Shown piece by piece: positions 31,131 to 43,187 of a stretch of 64,000 nucleotides of DNA. The notes beneath the pieces are model-generated. The model saw only the letters and a list, made by a program, of their open reading frames with translations, was not told where the DNA came from and did no database searches. A program made the translations under genes and the position numbers. Position 1 is the stretch's first letter. Each line of letters begins with the position of its first letter. The DNA comes from Hymenopus coronatus (Eukaryota > Arthropoda > Insecta > Mantodea > Hymenopodidae). The stretch is from assembly GCA_030762935.1 (NCBI GenBank), contig CM060884.1, positions 70,247,696 to 70,311,695 on the forward strand. The letters are read 5' to 3'.

Positions 31131-32301
31131 ACAAAGGCTGATAAGAGACTAACATTCCTAAGGAATATGCAACACACATATTGTCAGAAGACTTCACAAC
31201 ACAAATACAAAGTAATGAGTTGTAGCCTTGGTATAAGCCTTGCTTCTGAGCAGTGGCATAATACTGAAGTCATGGTACTTAATTCGTTGCATATATTGGT
31301 GTTTAAAAAATATTAAATGAGAAGACTTAGAAAAATGAGCAAGTTTTTTTTGTTTTTTTTTGACGAGTTGTTTAGTATAATTAATTGACTCGTTATCAAA
31401 TAAATGCATATAACAACACTGTTTACAAATTTTCACAAAAAGAAAAGCTTTATTTTTCTCAGTTTTTCCTATTGGAGGCACCCATCACTGGAAGAAAGAT
31501 GAAACATAACTGCAGTTGATATGCTCTTTACTAAATGAACTGGGTTGTAAATTACCTTTAGTGTGATAATGCACACAGATACTTCTAACCTTAGTCCAGG
31601 CAAAGTTGATTATCGAGACCTGGCATAGTAGCAATCAACTCATCATTGACTGGAAACCAATCTAAAGTCAGCCATTACAACTTAATACTTCAGAACTTTT
31701 TGCTATGATTAGGTCCTATTGGAGAGAAAGCTCAGACATGGTGTTTGTGTTTCATATGTATTTTCATTATAAAAAAAATCAGCTCAATCTGCAATATCAA
31801 TGTGATAATATCCCCTTATTAGAGTAAAATTGTTCTTTGTAAAAAATTAAGGAGAATGTGATAGAGAAACTGAACATAATTTTAAGGTATAAGTTTCAAT
31901 TACACTATGTTAAATCAATGTAAATAGTTTTATATACATACTGTATTATGTTTTCTCCATCTGTAATGTGTCAAAATAAACTTATGAAACCCATCTTCAA
32001 ATCCTATATTTACCACAGTCTACTTAATAAGATACAACACAATAACACCTGTAATACATCATCCCAGTATCTGGTTCACTGTTGTTTGCAATACACGTTC
32101 GGACATTCTAGTTCCCCATCTCAGCAGTGGCCATCTTTTTATATTAAGTATTGGTGACATTGAACAGTTTGCAGGTTTTCATTGAATAGGTTGGCTACAC
32201 TAATCAGTCGATACTGGAGTTGTAATATCACTAGTTGTAGAAGTTGAATCAGTTACCGTTGAGTGGCATCATTCAACAGTTTTAACGTTTTCCCTGAATA
32301 C
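31131..32301. other. intergenic, unclassified
   Basis: AT-rich; no gene, repeat or exon recognised. Confidence 0.35.
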
Positions 32302-33857
32302 TGAAACAGGTGTCTTTATTGATTAAAAATTGGTTAAAAATAAAGTGTTTAATTCATTGCTACAAATCATTACTTGACACTGATGTGTAAACAATGGACG
32401 ACTTTCTCATGCCAATAAGGTGCCAACTCTCGCAGGCAACGACTGACTCACTGGCTTGCAACTGTTCCTTATACAACATAAATTACGTCACAGAAGTCTC
32501 TTGAAGCTAATGGAAGTCGAAGATTCTTGTGTGTACCAATTGCGTCGATGTTGCATTCCAAAGCCTACCGGGGCGTCGCTCTTCCTCTATTTGTAGCATT
32601 TATAGACCTGTGCAAAACATGAGAATGCTCGCAAATACGTGCAGCGTTTACGGGTCGGCAAAGCAGTCGCTCGCGCTGCTCCCTCCTCAGCGCTGGTCGA
32701 CCCGACTTGAGCGATTGTAACGAACAAGACGATTCAAATGAAACTACCAGCCCCTGGACACGGTAGACGGCATCATTTATCTTCTTCGACACAAGGTACG
32801 GCCCTTGCCATGGTTGTTGAAGCTCAGGGTAGTGTCCAGTGGTCCGGATAGGGCGATATAGCCACAACAAATCACCCTGCTGGAAACCTCAGCTGTTGGC
32901 CTGCCAGTCGTAACGGGTCTTCCTCCGATTGCTCCCTACCTGGATGTTTTGACGGGATGTTTTATCAGCTATGTAGTTTAATCTTCTACTAACATCGGTA
33001 TGCGGTGGCACAAGACTTCGAAGGTTGACATCCCGTCGTACTTCGGTGACTTGACGCGTGCAGATGTTGTTTCGCGCACTGTCGTCTCGACCTTCAAGAC
33101 CTTAAGCCTTCCGTCAAGCATCCTTTGCACCATGGCGCTCAGTTACTTCGTGCTGCCGTCGGCTCTTCCTTTCAGGCAGTTAAGGCGTTGGCCGTGGTCT
33201 TTCATATTTCCCCAAAATCTTCCAGGGCGTCAACGCGTTCGTCAGCTTCCTTCATCCTTCTGTCGAGCTCTTCCATGTTTTTCTCCTTGACGGCCAGTCG
33301 TTCGTCGGTTTTGGTCGATAACTCCAGGTTCTCAATTGCGCAATTCACATTCGTTATTTCATGTATCATTTTCTCCATGCCGGATTCCATCTTTTCCAAA
33401 CCCGATTTCATTTTCTCCATTCCTGACTTTATTTGTGCCTTCATTTCCTTCATTTCGGCCAACAACCTTTCCATCATATATCCTTCATCTAGGGTTAAAA
33501 ATCCCACTCTTGACACCAGTGTAACAAATGTCTTTAGGTGCTTAAAGCTGGTTACAAATAAAATCCAATTCACTGCTGCAAACAACTCGCTCGATGCTTC
33601 GACGCGTAGACAGTTGACGGCTTTCTCACGCTACTGCGCGTTATCTCGCTGTCGAAGATTGACTCTCCTGCAACTCTTACTTATATAGCCATGAATGACG
33701 TTACAGAAGTTTCTGGGAGCTAGTGACTGAAAGCCAAAGATTCTGGCGTGTGTCAGTTGCATCGATATGTCGTATTTCAAAAGCTTTTGGTTACCCGCGC
33801 GTGATCTTCCTGTGTTTATCGCATTTCAAGGTCTCTGTGGACGTGAGAACTGCGTAA
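32302..33857 (-). mobile_element. gypsy-type LTR element with a large internal deletion
   Basis: Two diverged LTRs of about 335 bp (32302-32640 and 33520-33857) both start TG and share ...GTCTTTA...AAAATAAA and TACAGAAGT-type segments. On the minus strand the left LTR is preceded by an integrase C-terminal piece (LLWLYRPIRTTG-like, then QQPWQGPYLVSKKINDAVYR), and a coiled-coil gag start (EMKEMKAQIKSGMEKMKSGL) follows the right LTR. Protease, reverse transcriptase and most of integrase are deleted. Confidence 0.75.
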
Positions 33858-34662
33858 TGAAGTAATTAACAACTTGGAAGAGAAAAAAATGTTGAAATTA
33901 AGGTTTGACTACCGAAATTAACAAAATGGAAAATCTCAAAATGAAAAAAAGATATATTGAATAGTCAAAAAATAACTTTAAAAGATGGTATGGTGAGCTG
34001 CAGAAAAGAAATCATCTATCATAAAAATTCACGATTAATTGCCGAGAATAAAGTTACAAAGGTTCAAGATCCAGGAACATGCTTTATTTAATATCAAAGT
34101 AAATATAACTGTTATTTATTTAAAAGTGAGTCAATTATCAACGTTTAAAGCTGTTTTTTTTATTAAGAGAAGTATATATATATATACATATGAAATAATA
34201 AATTCTGTTGAGTCTAAAGAAGCAAATGACAGCAATAACAAAGGAAGGATAGCATTTCTTTATAAGAATAGAACCGAGTGATAAGCAGATGAAGACGGGG
34301 TAAATACATGAAGAAGGAGAAAACAATATTGTTTTAATGGAACTAATGCCAATGAAAGTGATTTATGTGTTATAAAATAGTCGGACACAGAAGAATTTAC
34401 TAGAAAAAAAAAAGTAATTTATTATGGCGAATAATTAAACACTGTAGACTCAGACGTTAATTGAATGCTCAGTTTTTTCAGGACATCTTTAAATTATATA
34501 TTTAAATGATCGTGCATGTATGTGTGTGTGTATATATATATATATACACACTCACATACATAAATTACATAGGCCAAACCGTGGCCATCATGAAATAGGG
34601 AGGCCTGACACAACAATTGTCACGTCACAATGTGAGTGTGTTTGCCTGTTAGGGAATTTGGG
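33858..34662. other. intergenic, unclassified, with a TG/TA/CA inverted microsatellite
   Basis: 34519-34560 reads (GT)n(AT)n(AC)n and could fold on itself. Nothing else recognised. Confidence 0.4.
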
Positions 34663-35568
34663 GCCGATGTCCCATGGTTAAATATTCTGGTCCAACACTC
34701 TTCAAACTACAAGTTGGATTGTGGGAAATCGGATAATTTCATTGTATACAATTTCCGTCCTATTTTTGGTCCAATTCCAGTTTGCTGCAACAGCATACAG
34801 CAGTTTCTAATTTTTTGTCCAAACGTATTAAATCAACCAATGAGCGACCTGGTGGTAATGACGTAATAAGATGGCAGTTAGCGCTGGATCTTCCTTCCCG
34901 CCAACGTGATTGTATTAAACTTGACTGTATCTTGTAGACTTTGTCCTAAATAATAGAGTTATATACCTGAGCAGTAGTTGAAATGCTCCTTTTTTGTGCG
35001 GTAGAGATTTATGAAATAATGACTCGGGTATTTATAACCCTTGCAAATGCATTTCATCGGATCCATTTGTACATAACCTTCTTTTCTCAACAAAATATAA
35101 AAACGCTACCTTTGATTTGCTGATATGGACTGCTTCATATTTGTGTCTTGGCGAGTGATATTTGCCTCAACTAAGTACAGCAACTTTCCAAACAAATTTT
35201 CGTACATTCTAAGAAAGTTAAAATGATTTACAGTCAGAAACGAGTTCATTTTGCAGCATATGTAGTACACCTGTTCCTTGGCCTGCATTCCTACGTTCCA
35301 ACCATGGTCTAGTCCACCAACGCCTCTTTATTGATTTTTTTCTTTTTATTATAATATGCTCTTGCAATGGATACATAAAATAAGCTTGCGACAGCGAACG
35401 TAAATAATTGTGGATCTGCAACTTCCACCATTTTCTATCAGCTGTTCATGTGCATGCGAGAAATGTTTGGACCAATACACACTCCCGTGGGAATGGTGCG
35501 GAGAAATTGTACACAACGTTCAGGTTGTATAAAACTTTTGGACCAAATTTTGACCGTGGGACATCGGC
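34663..35568. mobile_element. MITE-like element M4 with ~35-bp imperfect inverted ends
   Basis: The left end GCCGATGTCCCATGGT and the inverted right end GCCGATGTCCCACGGT extend to GGTCCAA on both sides. The 906 bp inside carry no transposase. Confidence 0.68.
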
Positions 35569-36604
35569 TAAAAAAATAATTTTAGTATACTACTAACACT
35601 GCCCACGTAGCATATATTGAATAGTTTTCAAGGAAAGTTAATACATACTCATTTGCATTTGAGTGCATTTAACATGCGTATAAGTACTATTATTAAATTG
35701 CCATACTCACCTTGGTTTCTGTAACAAGTGCAGAATCATGTAAATGTCATCAGCTTACGTTTACTGGAGCACACAAAGCTATTATTGATTATTTGGAGTA
35801 ATTATTAGTTAAATGTTTCCTGATCACACTTGCATCACGTATAGCATGGATCTATTTTCATGTCTTTACTGAAAAATGATTACTATGCCACTGTTCTCTT
35901 TATTATTATCACGGTAGTTCGTTTTCCAACTTGTATTCTGAATACTCGCCCCATTTTATTTGCACCTCACAGTTACAACGTCATAGTGGATTGATTTCAC
36001 TGTTTAGTTGCACTTAACCTAAAAGAGCTTTGGCGGGCGAAACATAATATTTTATATTAGCAACTTCAAAACTATAGAAGAAGGTTCCTCTGTGTATTTG
36101 AAGCACTCTTTATGGCTGTTAGTGGAGGAAAACATAAACACACACAAAACGTTTTCGTTAGGTATCTGTTCATTGCACAAAACCTTAAAGTAAACTTATC
36201 CCAGTCCTTCTAGCTTACAATGTTGCTAAGGTTAAACACGCCATCACAATTTAAGCTGCATGAAATTCAGCCACACATACACTCATTTTCTCTTTAAAAT
36301 GCTTAAACATCACTTATATATTGTTCAAAAACAGTTTAAATATTTTAATATTGAGTTAATTATTCCCATGTCAAGATTCTCAACGAGTTTTCTAAAATCA
36401 TATATACTCATCTATGCAAAATAATTGTTCAACAGTCACGCCGTTTATAAACTATTAAAACCAGGCTTAAAATATGCTTAATATCAAGTAAAAGCTGCCA
36501 CGTAAACTTATTAACTTCTAACTGATTTGAAATATTGCATCTCACTTGTGACGTCACAGCACTAGAACTGGCAACTGTTTCAGTATGGTTTCAGTCTTGT
36601 ATCA
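35569..36604. other. intergenic, unclassified
   Basis: About 1 kb without a gene or repeat I recognise. Confidence 0.35.
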
Positions 36605-36929
36605 TAGCTTTCTTGTAAGTAGAAGGGAAATAAGGGAGGACCATAGGTTAAAGTGATAGTCAAAAGCTGGTTGCTATGTGACTGAAATTCCTTTGTATGG
36701 ACAGGAATTGACAAATTCCTGTATGAGAAAAGTAGAAGTATTTTAAAACTGAAACCAATAACAAGGACTATCTAAAAACGGTCAGCTCTAAGAAAAAATA
36801 AAGTGTATAGCATAAATTGTGTGCTTTAATATCTCTACATTTTTCTGTTAAGTAAGGTTTTCCTTTACCAGCTATACAAAATTCCACAAACTTCTTCCAG
36901 AAAAACAGCTCCTTAGAGGTTATTCCAGG

Positions 36930-37083
36930 TCAAGAGGACCGCATTAACCGGCTGGGAGGGATTGAGGCACTGACCACGTCTCACCCTCCAATATTGCACC
37001 CCATCCATGAAGTCTGTCCTGGATCGAGATGGGGGACGCAGCGGCCGGGCGGTAGGCCAAGGTTCCTTGTAAGCTGTCGTTAT
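36930..37083 (+). mobile_element. SINE family S5, nested in R1
   Basis: CGGCTGGGAGGGATTGAGGC and GGGGGACGCAGCGGCCGGGC define the family. The R1 sequence TTAGAGGYTATTC occurs on both sides, which suggests a target duplication. Confidence 0.75.
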
Positions 37084-37450
37084 TATTAGAGGCTATTCTC
37101 AGAAAATTTAAGATATACATTTTATTTGTCATGTAAATATATTTAATATACGTTATTTTAATCAAAATTGTCAGAGCCATTTGTGAGAAAATCAAAATTT
37201 TCGAAAATGTTTCCATAGAAAGGAACAGTAGCGAGATTTTCTTGAACAGTTTCGTGTCGCATCCTTGGAAGATATTGACCTTAAATACCAAGTTCGGCAT
37301 TTAACGGACTTTTCGTTTTTGAGCTATGAGGCCCATAAACACAAACACGGATTTTTTTTTCTAAGAATGCTTTTCTGGGGGCAGGGGGGATTCAAGGAGT
37401 CCCAAAACATGTATTAACATGGAATCTGTGAGTATGATATAAATACTAGG

Positions 37451-37880
37451 TATTTTTTATGGAACCAATGTTTTGTTTTGTTCTTAAAAGTTGTATTTTG
37501 GGCGAAAATTCCTTTTTTGAGGAAGGGCCTTTGTTTAATTTTATTTAATTTATCCCTCATCAACCAATCCAATTTACCCTTCATTTGCTTAATTTTACTT
37601 AGTTTATCCCTCATCAATCAAACCAATCTACCCCCATCAACCGAACCAATTGGCCCCTCGTTTGTTTAATTTTACTTAGTTTACCCCTCATCAACCGAAC
37701 CAATTTACCCCTCGTTTGTTTAATTTTACTTAGTTTACCCCTCATCAACCGAACCAATTTACCCCTTGTTGGTTTAGTTGATGAGGGGTAAATTAAGTCA
37801 AATTAAACAAAAGAAATTTCGCCCCCCCCCCAAATCGCCCAAAATTCAAGAACAAAACAAAACATTGGTTCCATAAACAA
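37451..37880. mobile_element. foldback element with internal 54-bp tandem repeats, nested in R1
   Basis: The ends GGAACCAATGTTTTGTTTTG and its inverted counterpart match over about 25 bp. The core has about four units of a 54-bp repeat (TTTACCCCTCATCAACCGAA and CCAATTTACCCCTCGTTTG), then an inverted partial unit (GATGAGGGGTAAATTAAG). Confidence 0.75.
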
Positions 37881-38339
37881 TACTTTTAGTATATTTTTAT
37901 ACTGACAGTTTCCATTGGTAAAATCTCGGTACCGAATTTTTGGGTGCAATACAATACCTTCTCTATGTACTGTACATAGTACGTGTAGAGAAAGTAAAGC
38001 CGGGGTATTAAATGCAATAAAAACAAGAAAATTATTGTTATTGTGTTTAAAATAAGATAATTACATAGCAAATTACTTGTGGCAAGGCCGGTGCACGTGC
38101 TTGCGTGCTCACAATGTCCTCGACAATAACCTTGCTTAGTATTGCAGCTCTTTCAAGAAAATTAAAGTAGCTGTTAAAGTCAGCCACGACTTATATAAAC
38201 TCAAGCATTTCTATCCAGCGGTAACCTATGAGGAACACATTCTGGAGGTCCTGGGCCCAAATCCCATGGGCCGACCAATGTGGCTGGGGATTTTTTGTGG
38301 TTTCCTTCAGTCGTCAAGATAAATACCGCTCTGGACATT

Positions 38340-39187
38340 TAATACACAAGGCGTTTTGTTAAAGCAAGTTTTGCCCCAGCCGCCATCTTGTGGACCTACA
38401 CATTACCATATACACCATACGCAACAACTATCAAATTAATTGTATTTCCAGGTTTTTGAAGTAAAGAACAAAGAGCAATGGAAGGGGAGAGATCTCTATT
38501 TAAAGGAATATTTAATACAATCACATTTTTTGGACTGTCAGAAGTTATTATTGATAAATTGTTTTTTTAAGTTTTAACGTCTTTTAACATGGTTTGGTCA
38601 TATCGGACGATGAATGAAATTGGTGAAATGATGCTCAAATGATCTCGGGGTCCATGGAGCTTAAAGTTACTCGACATTCGTCTTCTCAGGATAAGGGAAA
38701 ACCCCGAAAAAAAATCTTATCCGAGTAACTCACCCTAAGCGATATTCGAACTCACGACCTTGTGAATGTGAGGCAGACACGCTACCACCACACTACCCAG
38801 GCGGACAAATTGGTATTGTTGCAGTAAACACAGAATCGTTCTGTTGATAACGTATAATATATTTAAATAAGTATACCACCGAAAAATCACTTAAGTACAC
38901 TAACCTGTGAATTGGAACATTTCCTTTTCCTTGTTTTTGCTTCTGCTATTTGAAAAACTACAGCCAAACACTACACGCGTATACTAATTTAAAACTTAGT
39001 CTAAATTTACTGCTTAATTGAACTTTGATACCACAAAATGTTATTTTTGTATGCACATTTAACTCACAGAAGGGGTATTCATCTGAAAAGTGTAGTGGCT
39101 AACTATGGCGGCTGCCGGAAAATCCTGCTTCACCAACCACAATGCCTGAGGGTGGGGCATTTACAATCTAGTCTCTCTATATCTGTG
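38340..39187. mobile_element. MITE-like element M2, copy 2, interrupted by an S3 SINE
   Basis: It matches 4142-5243 on both sides of the SINE. Its ends carry CAGCCGCCATCTTG and the inverted GCAGCCGCCATAGTT with GAAGCA nearby. Confidence 0.62.
38566..38813 (-). mobile_element. tRNA-headed SINE, family S3
   Basis: Its head, at the right, reads on the minus strand TGTGGTGGTAGCGTGTCTGC, and its B-box GAGTTCGAATATCGCTTAGG. The tail at the left is T-rich on the plus strand. AAATTG occurs on both sides. Confidence 0.75.
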
Positions 39188-39539
39188 ATTTGGTACCATA
39201 ACCCAAAGTTCTACCTATAGTCTAAAACAGTTGTCTTGGAGCTAAGTGGTAAGTATGATTGAGGAGATGATGGCTAGTTACACTTTACAACCTGACTACG
39301 GATGGTAGAATAACTATACTGACGGCCCATAACACCGTCTGTTTAACGCGAAGCGAGGGTCATACTCGTATGAAACGGGAATGAGATCATCACATATCAT
39401 CAGCAGGTGTCTTACCGAGCAATGCCGTCGTTATGTTATATGACCAAACTTTTGAAGCGAAGCAAAATAATAACAGGAAAACCATTCATTTTCATATTAG
39501 TTTTCTGCTGCTAGACAATTTTTCTACTGTTTCTGTAAC
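39188..39539. other. intergenic, unclassified
   Basis: No gene or repeat recognised. Confidence 0.3.
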
Positions 39540-39902
39540 AGTTTTTTCGTCGTCTCCTTCAGCTTCTTCTTTCCCTTTTCCTCCCTTTTATTCCTTTACT
39601 TCTGCTACTTCGTCTCGTTTTTCTGCTTGCTCTTCTGCTCTCCACTCTTCCTGCTTCGTTTTCTTCTTGTTTTATTTCTGCTCCTTCTCCTTCCTACATT
39701 CTCTACTTCTTATTCTTTGCCTCCTCGTTTTTATCCTGCTACTCCTCTTCTCCACTTCTTTATCCTTCTATTGCTTCTCCTCACCCCTTCCTTCTGCTCC
39801 TTCTTACTTTGCTTTCTCTGCTTCCTCTTGTTCCCCTTTTGCTTCCGCTGCTGTAACTCCAGCTCCCTTCAGCTACTTTTATTTTTCTCTTGTTCTCCCT
39901 CC
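39540..39902. repeat. pyrimidine-rich low-complexity tract
   Basis: About 360 bp of degenerate CTT/TTC/TCC motifs with strong strand asymmetry. The long frames through it encode Ser/Phe/Leu strings and are not genes. Confidence 0.75.
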
Positions 39903-39962
39903 GAGCTCGCTTGAGATCGAACCCAGGCCGTCTAGGTGAGAGGCGAGTGGTCACAGAACGGC
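39903..39962 (-). mobile_element. SINE family S1, head fragment
   Basis: The inverted B-box GATCGAACCCAGG and CTCGCCTCTCACC-type head of S1. Confidence 0.65.
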
Positions 39963-40011
39963 CTCGCATGCTTCAGACTAAGAAAACTACTTTCTTCCAC
40001 TTGCTTGAGCC

Positions 40012-40218
40012 GTGCCGTGGCCAAGTGGTTAGACCACTCGCCTATCACCTAGACAGCCCGGGTTCGATCCCATGCGACCGCATGCGAGATTTGCGAGTTT
40101 TCTCCGGTTTGCCCTGCCTTCGCATTCCACCGGTGCTCCATTTTAATTCCATCATCAGCGTCATCGCATGTGAGGCCAAAGTAGTAAAAAAGAACGTTAA
40201 ACACTACCAAAAAAAAAA
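40012..40218 (+). mobile_element. SINE family S1
   Basis: Head GCCGTGGCCAAGTGGTTAGA, B-box GGGTTCGATCCC, tail GTTAAACACTACC followed by A17. Confidence 0.82.
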
Positions 40219-40280
40219 AAAAAAAAGCTTACCTGCTTGGAAGGGCGTCCCGTCCCACTAGCTAAAACACCGCCGAACAG

Positions 40281-40536
40281 AAGTACATTTTATTTATCAT
40301 GTAAACTCTTTAATATGCGGTATTTTAATCAGAACCTTAGCGCCGTTTTTGAGAAAAGGCAACATTTCCAAAAGTTATATCATGCAAAGGGTAGTTTGAG
40401 TAGAGCGCATTTTTTTTTGAAAACTTTCGTGTCGCATCCCTAGAAGATGCTGAAGTTGAATACTAAGTTTGGTATATAATCGACTTTTTGTTTTTAAGCT
40501 ATGCTATTCTCAAACACACACACGCGCGCGCGCACC
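40281..40536 (+). repeat. R1 repeat, central part ending at the CA/CG segment
   Basis: It ends ACACACACGCGCGCGCGCAC, joined directly to an inverted hairpin. Confidence 0.8.
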
Positions 40537-40537
40537 T

Positions 40538-40696
40538 TTTACTTTCTCTAGCCCGCATGTACAATGTACATAGTGGATAGAGAAGATATTATATTGCACC
40601 CAAAAATTCGATGTGTAGATTCACCGGAAATATAAGTTTTGGAGTCCCCTGAGCCCGAAAAAAAAATGTAAAAGATTGCCCGTTCATGTGTGCGTG

Positions 40697-40741
<45 letters not shown>

Positions 40742-41335
40742 CATTGCTCAAAAACGAAAAGACGTTAAATACCAAACTTAGTATTTAGATTTAGTATCCT
40801 CCAAATATGCGACACGAAGATTTTCAAATAATCTTCCCACCACAAACTACCCTTTACAAGAAAAAATTGTCAAAAACTTTGATTTGCTTAAAAATAGCTC
40901 TAACGGTTTTGATTAAAATTCCGTATATTAAAGATATTTCCAGCGCACAGCCCATAGAGAGCCTTGGCCTACCGCCCGGCCGCTGCGTCCCCCATCTCGG
41001 TCTATGACAGACGTCAGGGATAGGGTGCAGTATTGGGGGGTGAGCCGTGGTAGCGCTTCGAATCCCCCCCCCAGCCAGTTAATGCAGTCTTCACGACTTG
41101 GAGTCGCTACTTCTCCATCAAGTAGCTCATCAATTGGCCCCCAGGGACCTCACGAGGCTGAGTGCACCCCGGGGGGAAAATCCCCACGCCGGTATTGGGA
41201 ATGGAACCCAGATCTACGGCTTAGCAAGCAGCTGCGCTACCACCGCGCTAAGCAGTCGACCTTAAAAATATTTACACCCCAAATAAAATGCATATCATGA
41301 ATTTTCTGAGAGCTCTTTTTGAAGAGCTCTTTATG
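40538..41335 (-). repeat. R1 repeat, inverted, subfamily B hairpin, split by an S5 SINE
   Basis: The hairpin TTTCTCTAGCCCGCATGTAC is followed by the R1 body with a (GT)n tract at 40695-40738. The S5 SINE at 40943-41265 interrupts it; R1 resumes at about 41266. Confidence 0.78.
40943..41265 (-). mobile_element. SINE family S5, longest copy
   Basis: It opens with the inverted 3' end (CCTTGGCCTACCGCCCGGCC) and closes with a tRNA-like head (CTGCGCTACCACCGCGCTAA on the plus strand). Confidence 0.76.
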
Positions 41336-41339
41336 TCTA

Positions 41340-41470
41340 AAATAACTTTTTCTTGATTCAGGAAAGCTCGAAATACATATTTCTGGTGTAATCTTGCAAA
41401 TGGTTTTTTGGGTGGAATACAATACCTTTTCTACCCACTGTGTGAATTGTACATGTTGAAGAAGTAAAAA
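41340..41470 (+). repeat. R1 repeat, right-end fragment
   Basis: TTTTTTGGGTGGAATACAAT and a decayed hairpin ending GAAGAAGTAAAAA. Confidence 0.65.
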
Positions 41471-41874
41471 ACTCTTCTTGAACTAAATTGGGGGTGATTA
41501 TATCCCCTTATTATTGTGCCTCACAATTATGCAGTCAAACTCTGCGGGAAGTATCCTCCCTCCCTCCCCCTCTCTCTAATTCCTATGTTTCAACATACGC
41601 CTAATGGCAGAGAACCTGTTTATGGACTTTTGAAGGTCGCAAAGATTGAATTACATATGTAGAAAATATTTTCACTGTTCCATCAGGAGATTCTGAAAAT
41701 GAAACCTAGATGAGATAATAAATTAAATGTTCCAATAACTCCGCCCAGTACTCTTACAAGAAGTACACCCAATGGGCCAACCGTACAGTTGCGGTTTTTG
41801 CACTTATCTATATGATGTACGGTTGGACCATTGAACCGTAAATAATAAATATGGTCCCACTATATTAGTTAACT
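41471..41874. other. intergenic, with a small hairpin
   Basis: 41777-41786 CCAACCGTAC and 41817-41826 GTACGGTTGG form a 10-bp stem (13 with flanking matches) around 30 bases. Otherwise nothing recognised. Confidence 0.45.
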
Positions 41875-41878
41875 AATT

Positions 41879-42695
41879 TTTACTTTCTCTATAGTGTATA
41901 GAGGAGCTATTGTATTGCATCTAAAATTAGATACCGAGTCTTCAACGGAAATATTACTTTTGGGACCTCCTGAATCAAAAAAGAAAGGAAAGAAAAAAAA
42001 AAGATTGTTTAGAAAAATATCCGTGTGTGTGTGAGTGTGTGTGTGGGTGTCTGTTAAACACCAAACTTGCTCCGCGAAGATTTTGAGAAAAATACCCCCA
42101 CCCCAAACTACCCTTTACATGGAAAAAATTTAGAAATATTTTTATTTTCCCAAAACTGGCTCTAACGATTTTGATTAAAATCTATTACATTTAAGACATT
42201 TACTTGCCAAATAAAATGTATATCTTGAATTTTCAGGGAATAGCCTCAAAAGTCCTCTTTATTTTGGATGATTTCTATTGAATTTTGCATAACTGGTAAA
42301 CCGTAAGAGACAGACAAAAACTTACTTCACAAAAACGTTGATCACGATTAAACACACAATTTATGTTATGTACATTTTTTTCGTGGTGTTGATCGTTTTT
42401 AAGTTATTCCTTGTTTTTAGTTTCGGCTTTAAAAAACATACTTTTCTCATACAGGAATTTGTCAACTCATGTTCATACAAACAAAGGAACTTCAATCACA
42501 TAGTAACCAGCTTTTGAGTATCACTTTAACCTATGGTACTCCTTATTTCGCTTCTACTTACAAGGAATACTATTTCTGCTAATTTTTTCTCGATTAGCAT
42601 GAAGTAAATAGAAGCATAAGCTTTTAAACAATAATTTGTTGCAGATATGTACAGAAAGGCATGTGAATGGAACACATGAGATTTTTTGTCATAAA
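41879..42695 (-). repeat. R1 repeat, inverted, hairpin partly deleted
   Basis: TTTCTCTATAGTGTATAGAGG shows the hairpin with its centre deleted; the left end is GAATGGAACACATGAGA. Confidence 0.82.
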
Positions 42696-43187
42696 AACAG
42701 CCTTTTATGTTTGAAAATTTAAAACATATGCTTAAATACATTTGACAGTAAAACCTAGGGTAGTTCTTATGCATTGTCTCTCTGTGAACATGCACAGCAA
42801 AATTATTTGTGTAGCAGAAAAACTGCTCCAGAGGGAACATTTTACAGAAACCAAAGTGCTGAAAATATTAATAGCGAGAAAATAAGTAAAGATTGGAATG
42901 CATGGCTTACATTAAAATCCATCAGGGTCGTAGTTTGGACCCTCAGCTTTCCTTGTTCTTCTCCTCTACTGACCACTTTTCTGTGCTTTTCTTCTTTCAT
43001 TGCTGTTTTTCTTCGTTTTTTACTTTGCATGATGTGAATTATATCTCGTCAAATTATAGTTTTTCTTACCGAGTCCAGTTTCACCTCTAATGCTTTGCTG
43101 TAGCTCCAGTGACGTAAGGTATTTGAAAATGCCACCTGAAGGCCAGTTATACCTTTTTTGTATTCAGGAATTATAAAAAATCAAAAA
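42696..43187. other. intergenic, unclassified
   Basis: No gene or repeat recognised; includes a short TTC/CTT-rich part. Confidence 0.3.

Larger units (their letters stand above)
36605..38003 (+). repeat. R1 repeat containing two nested insertions
   Basis: R1 resumes cleanly after each insertion: an S5 SINE (about 36930-37083) and a foldback element (37451-37880). The right end has hairpin CTCTATGTACTG/CAGTACGTGTAGAGAAAGT-type arms. Confidence 0.82.

Noticed and set aside
33202..33585. 127-codon minus-strand coiled-coil frame as a host gene
   Set aside because: It lies between two LTRs, begins inside one, and fits the start of a gypsy-type gag.
34519..34560. Designed-looking palindrome of GT, AT and AC runs
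   Set aside because: A compound microsatellite gives such symmetry by itself.
37451..37880. CRISPR-like array
   Set aside because: The 54-bp units are contiguous with no unique spacers, lie inside inverted ends, and the host is a eukaryote.
39433..39939. 168-codon open frame rich in Ser, Phe and Leu
   Set aside because: It lies in a pyrimidine tract; the composition follows from CTT/TTC runs in any frame, and there is no domain or splice context.
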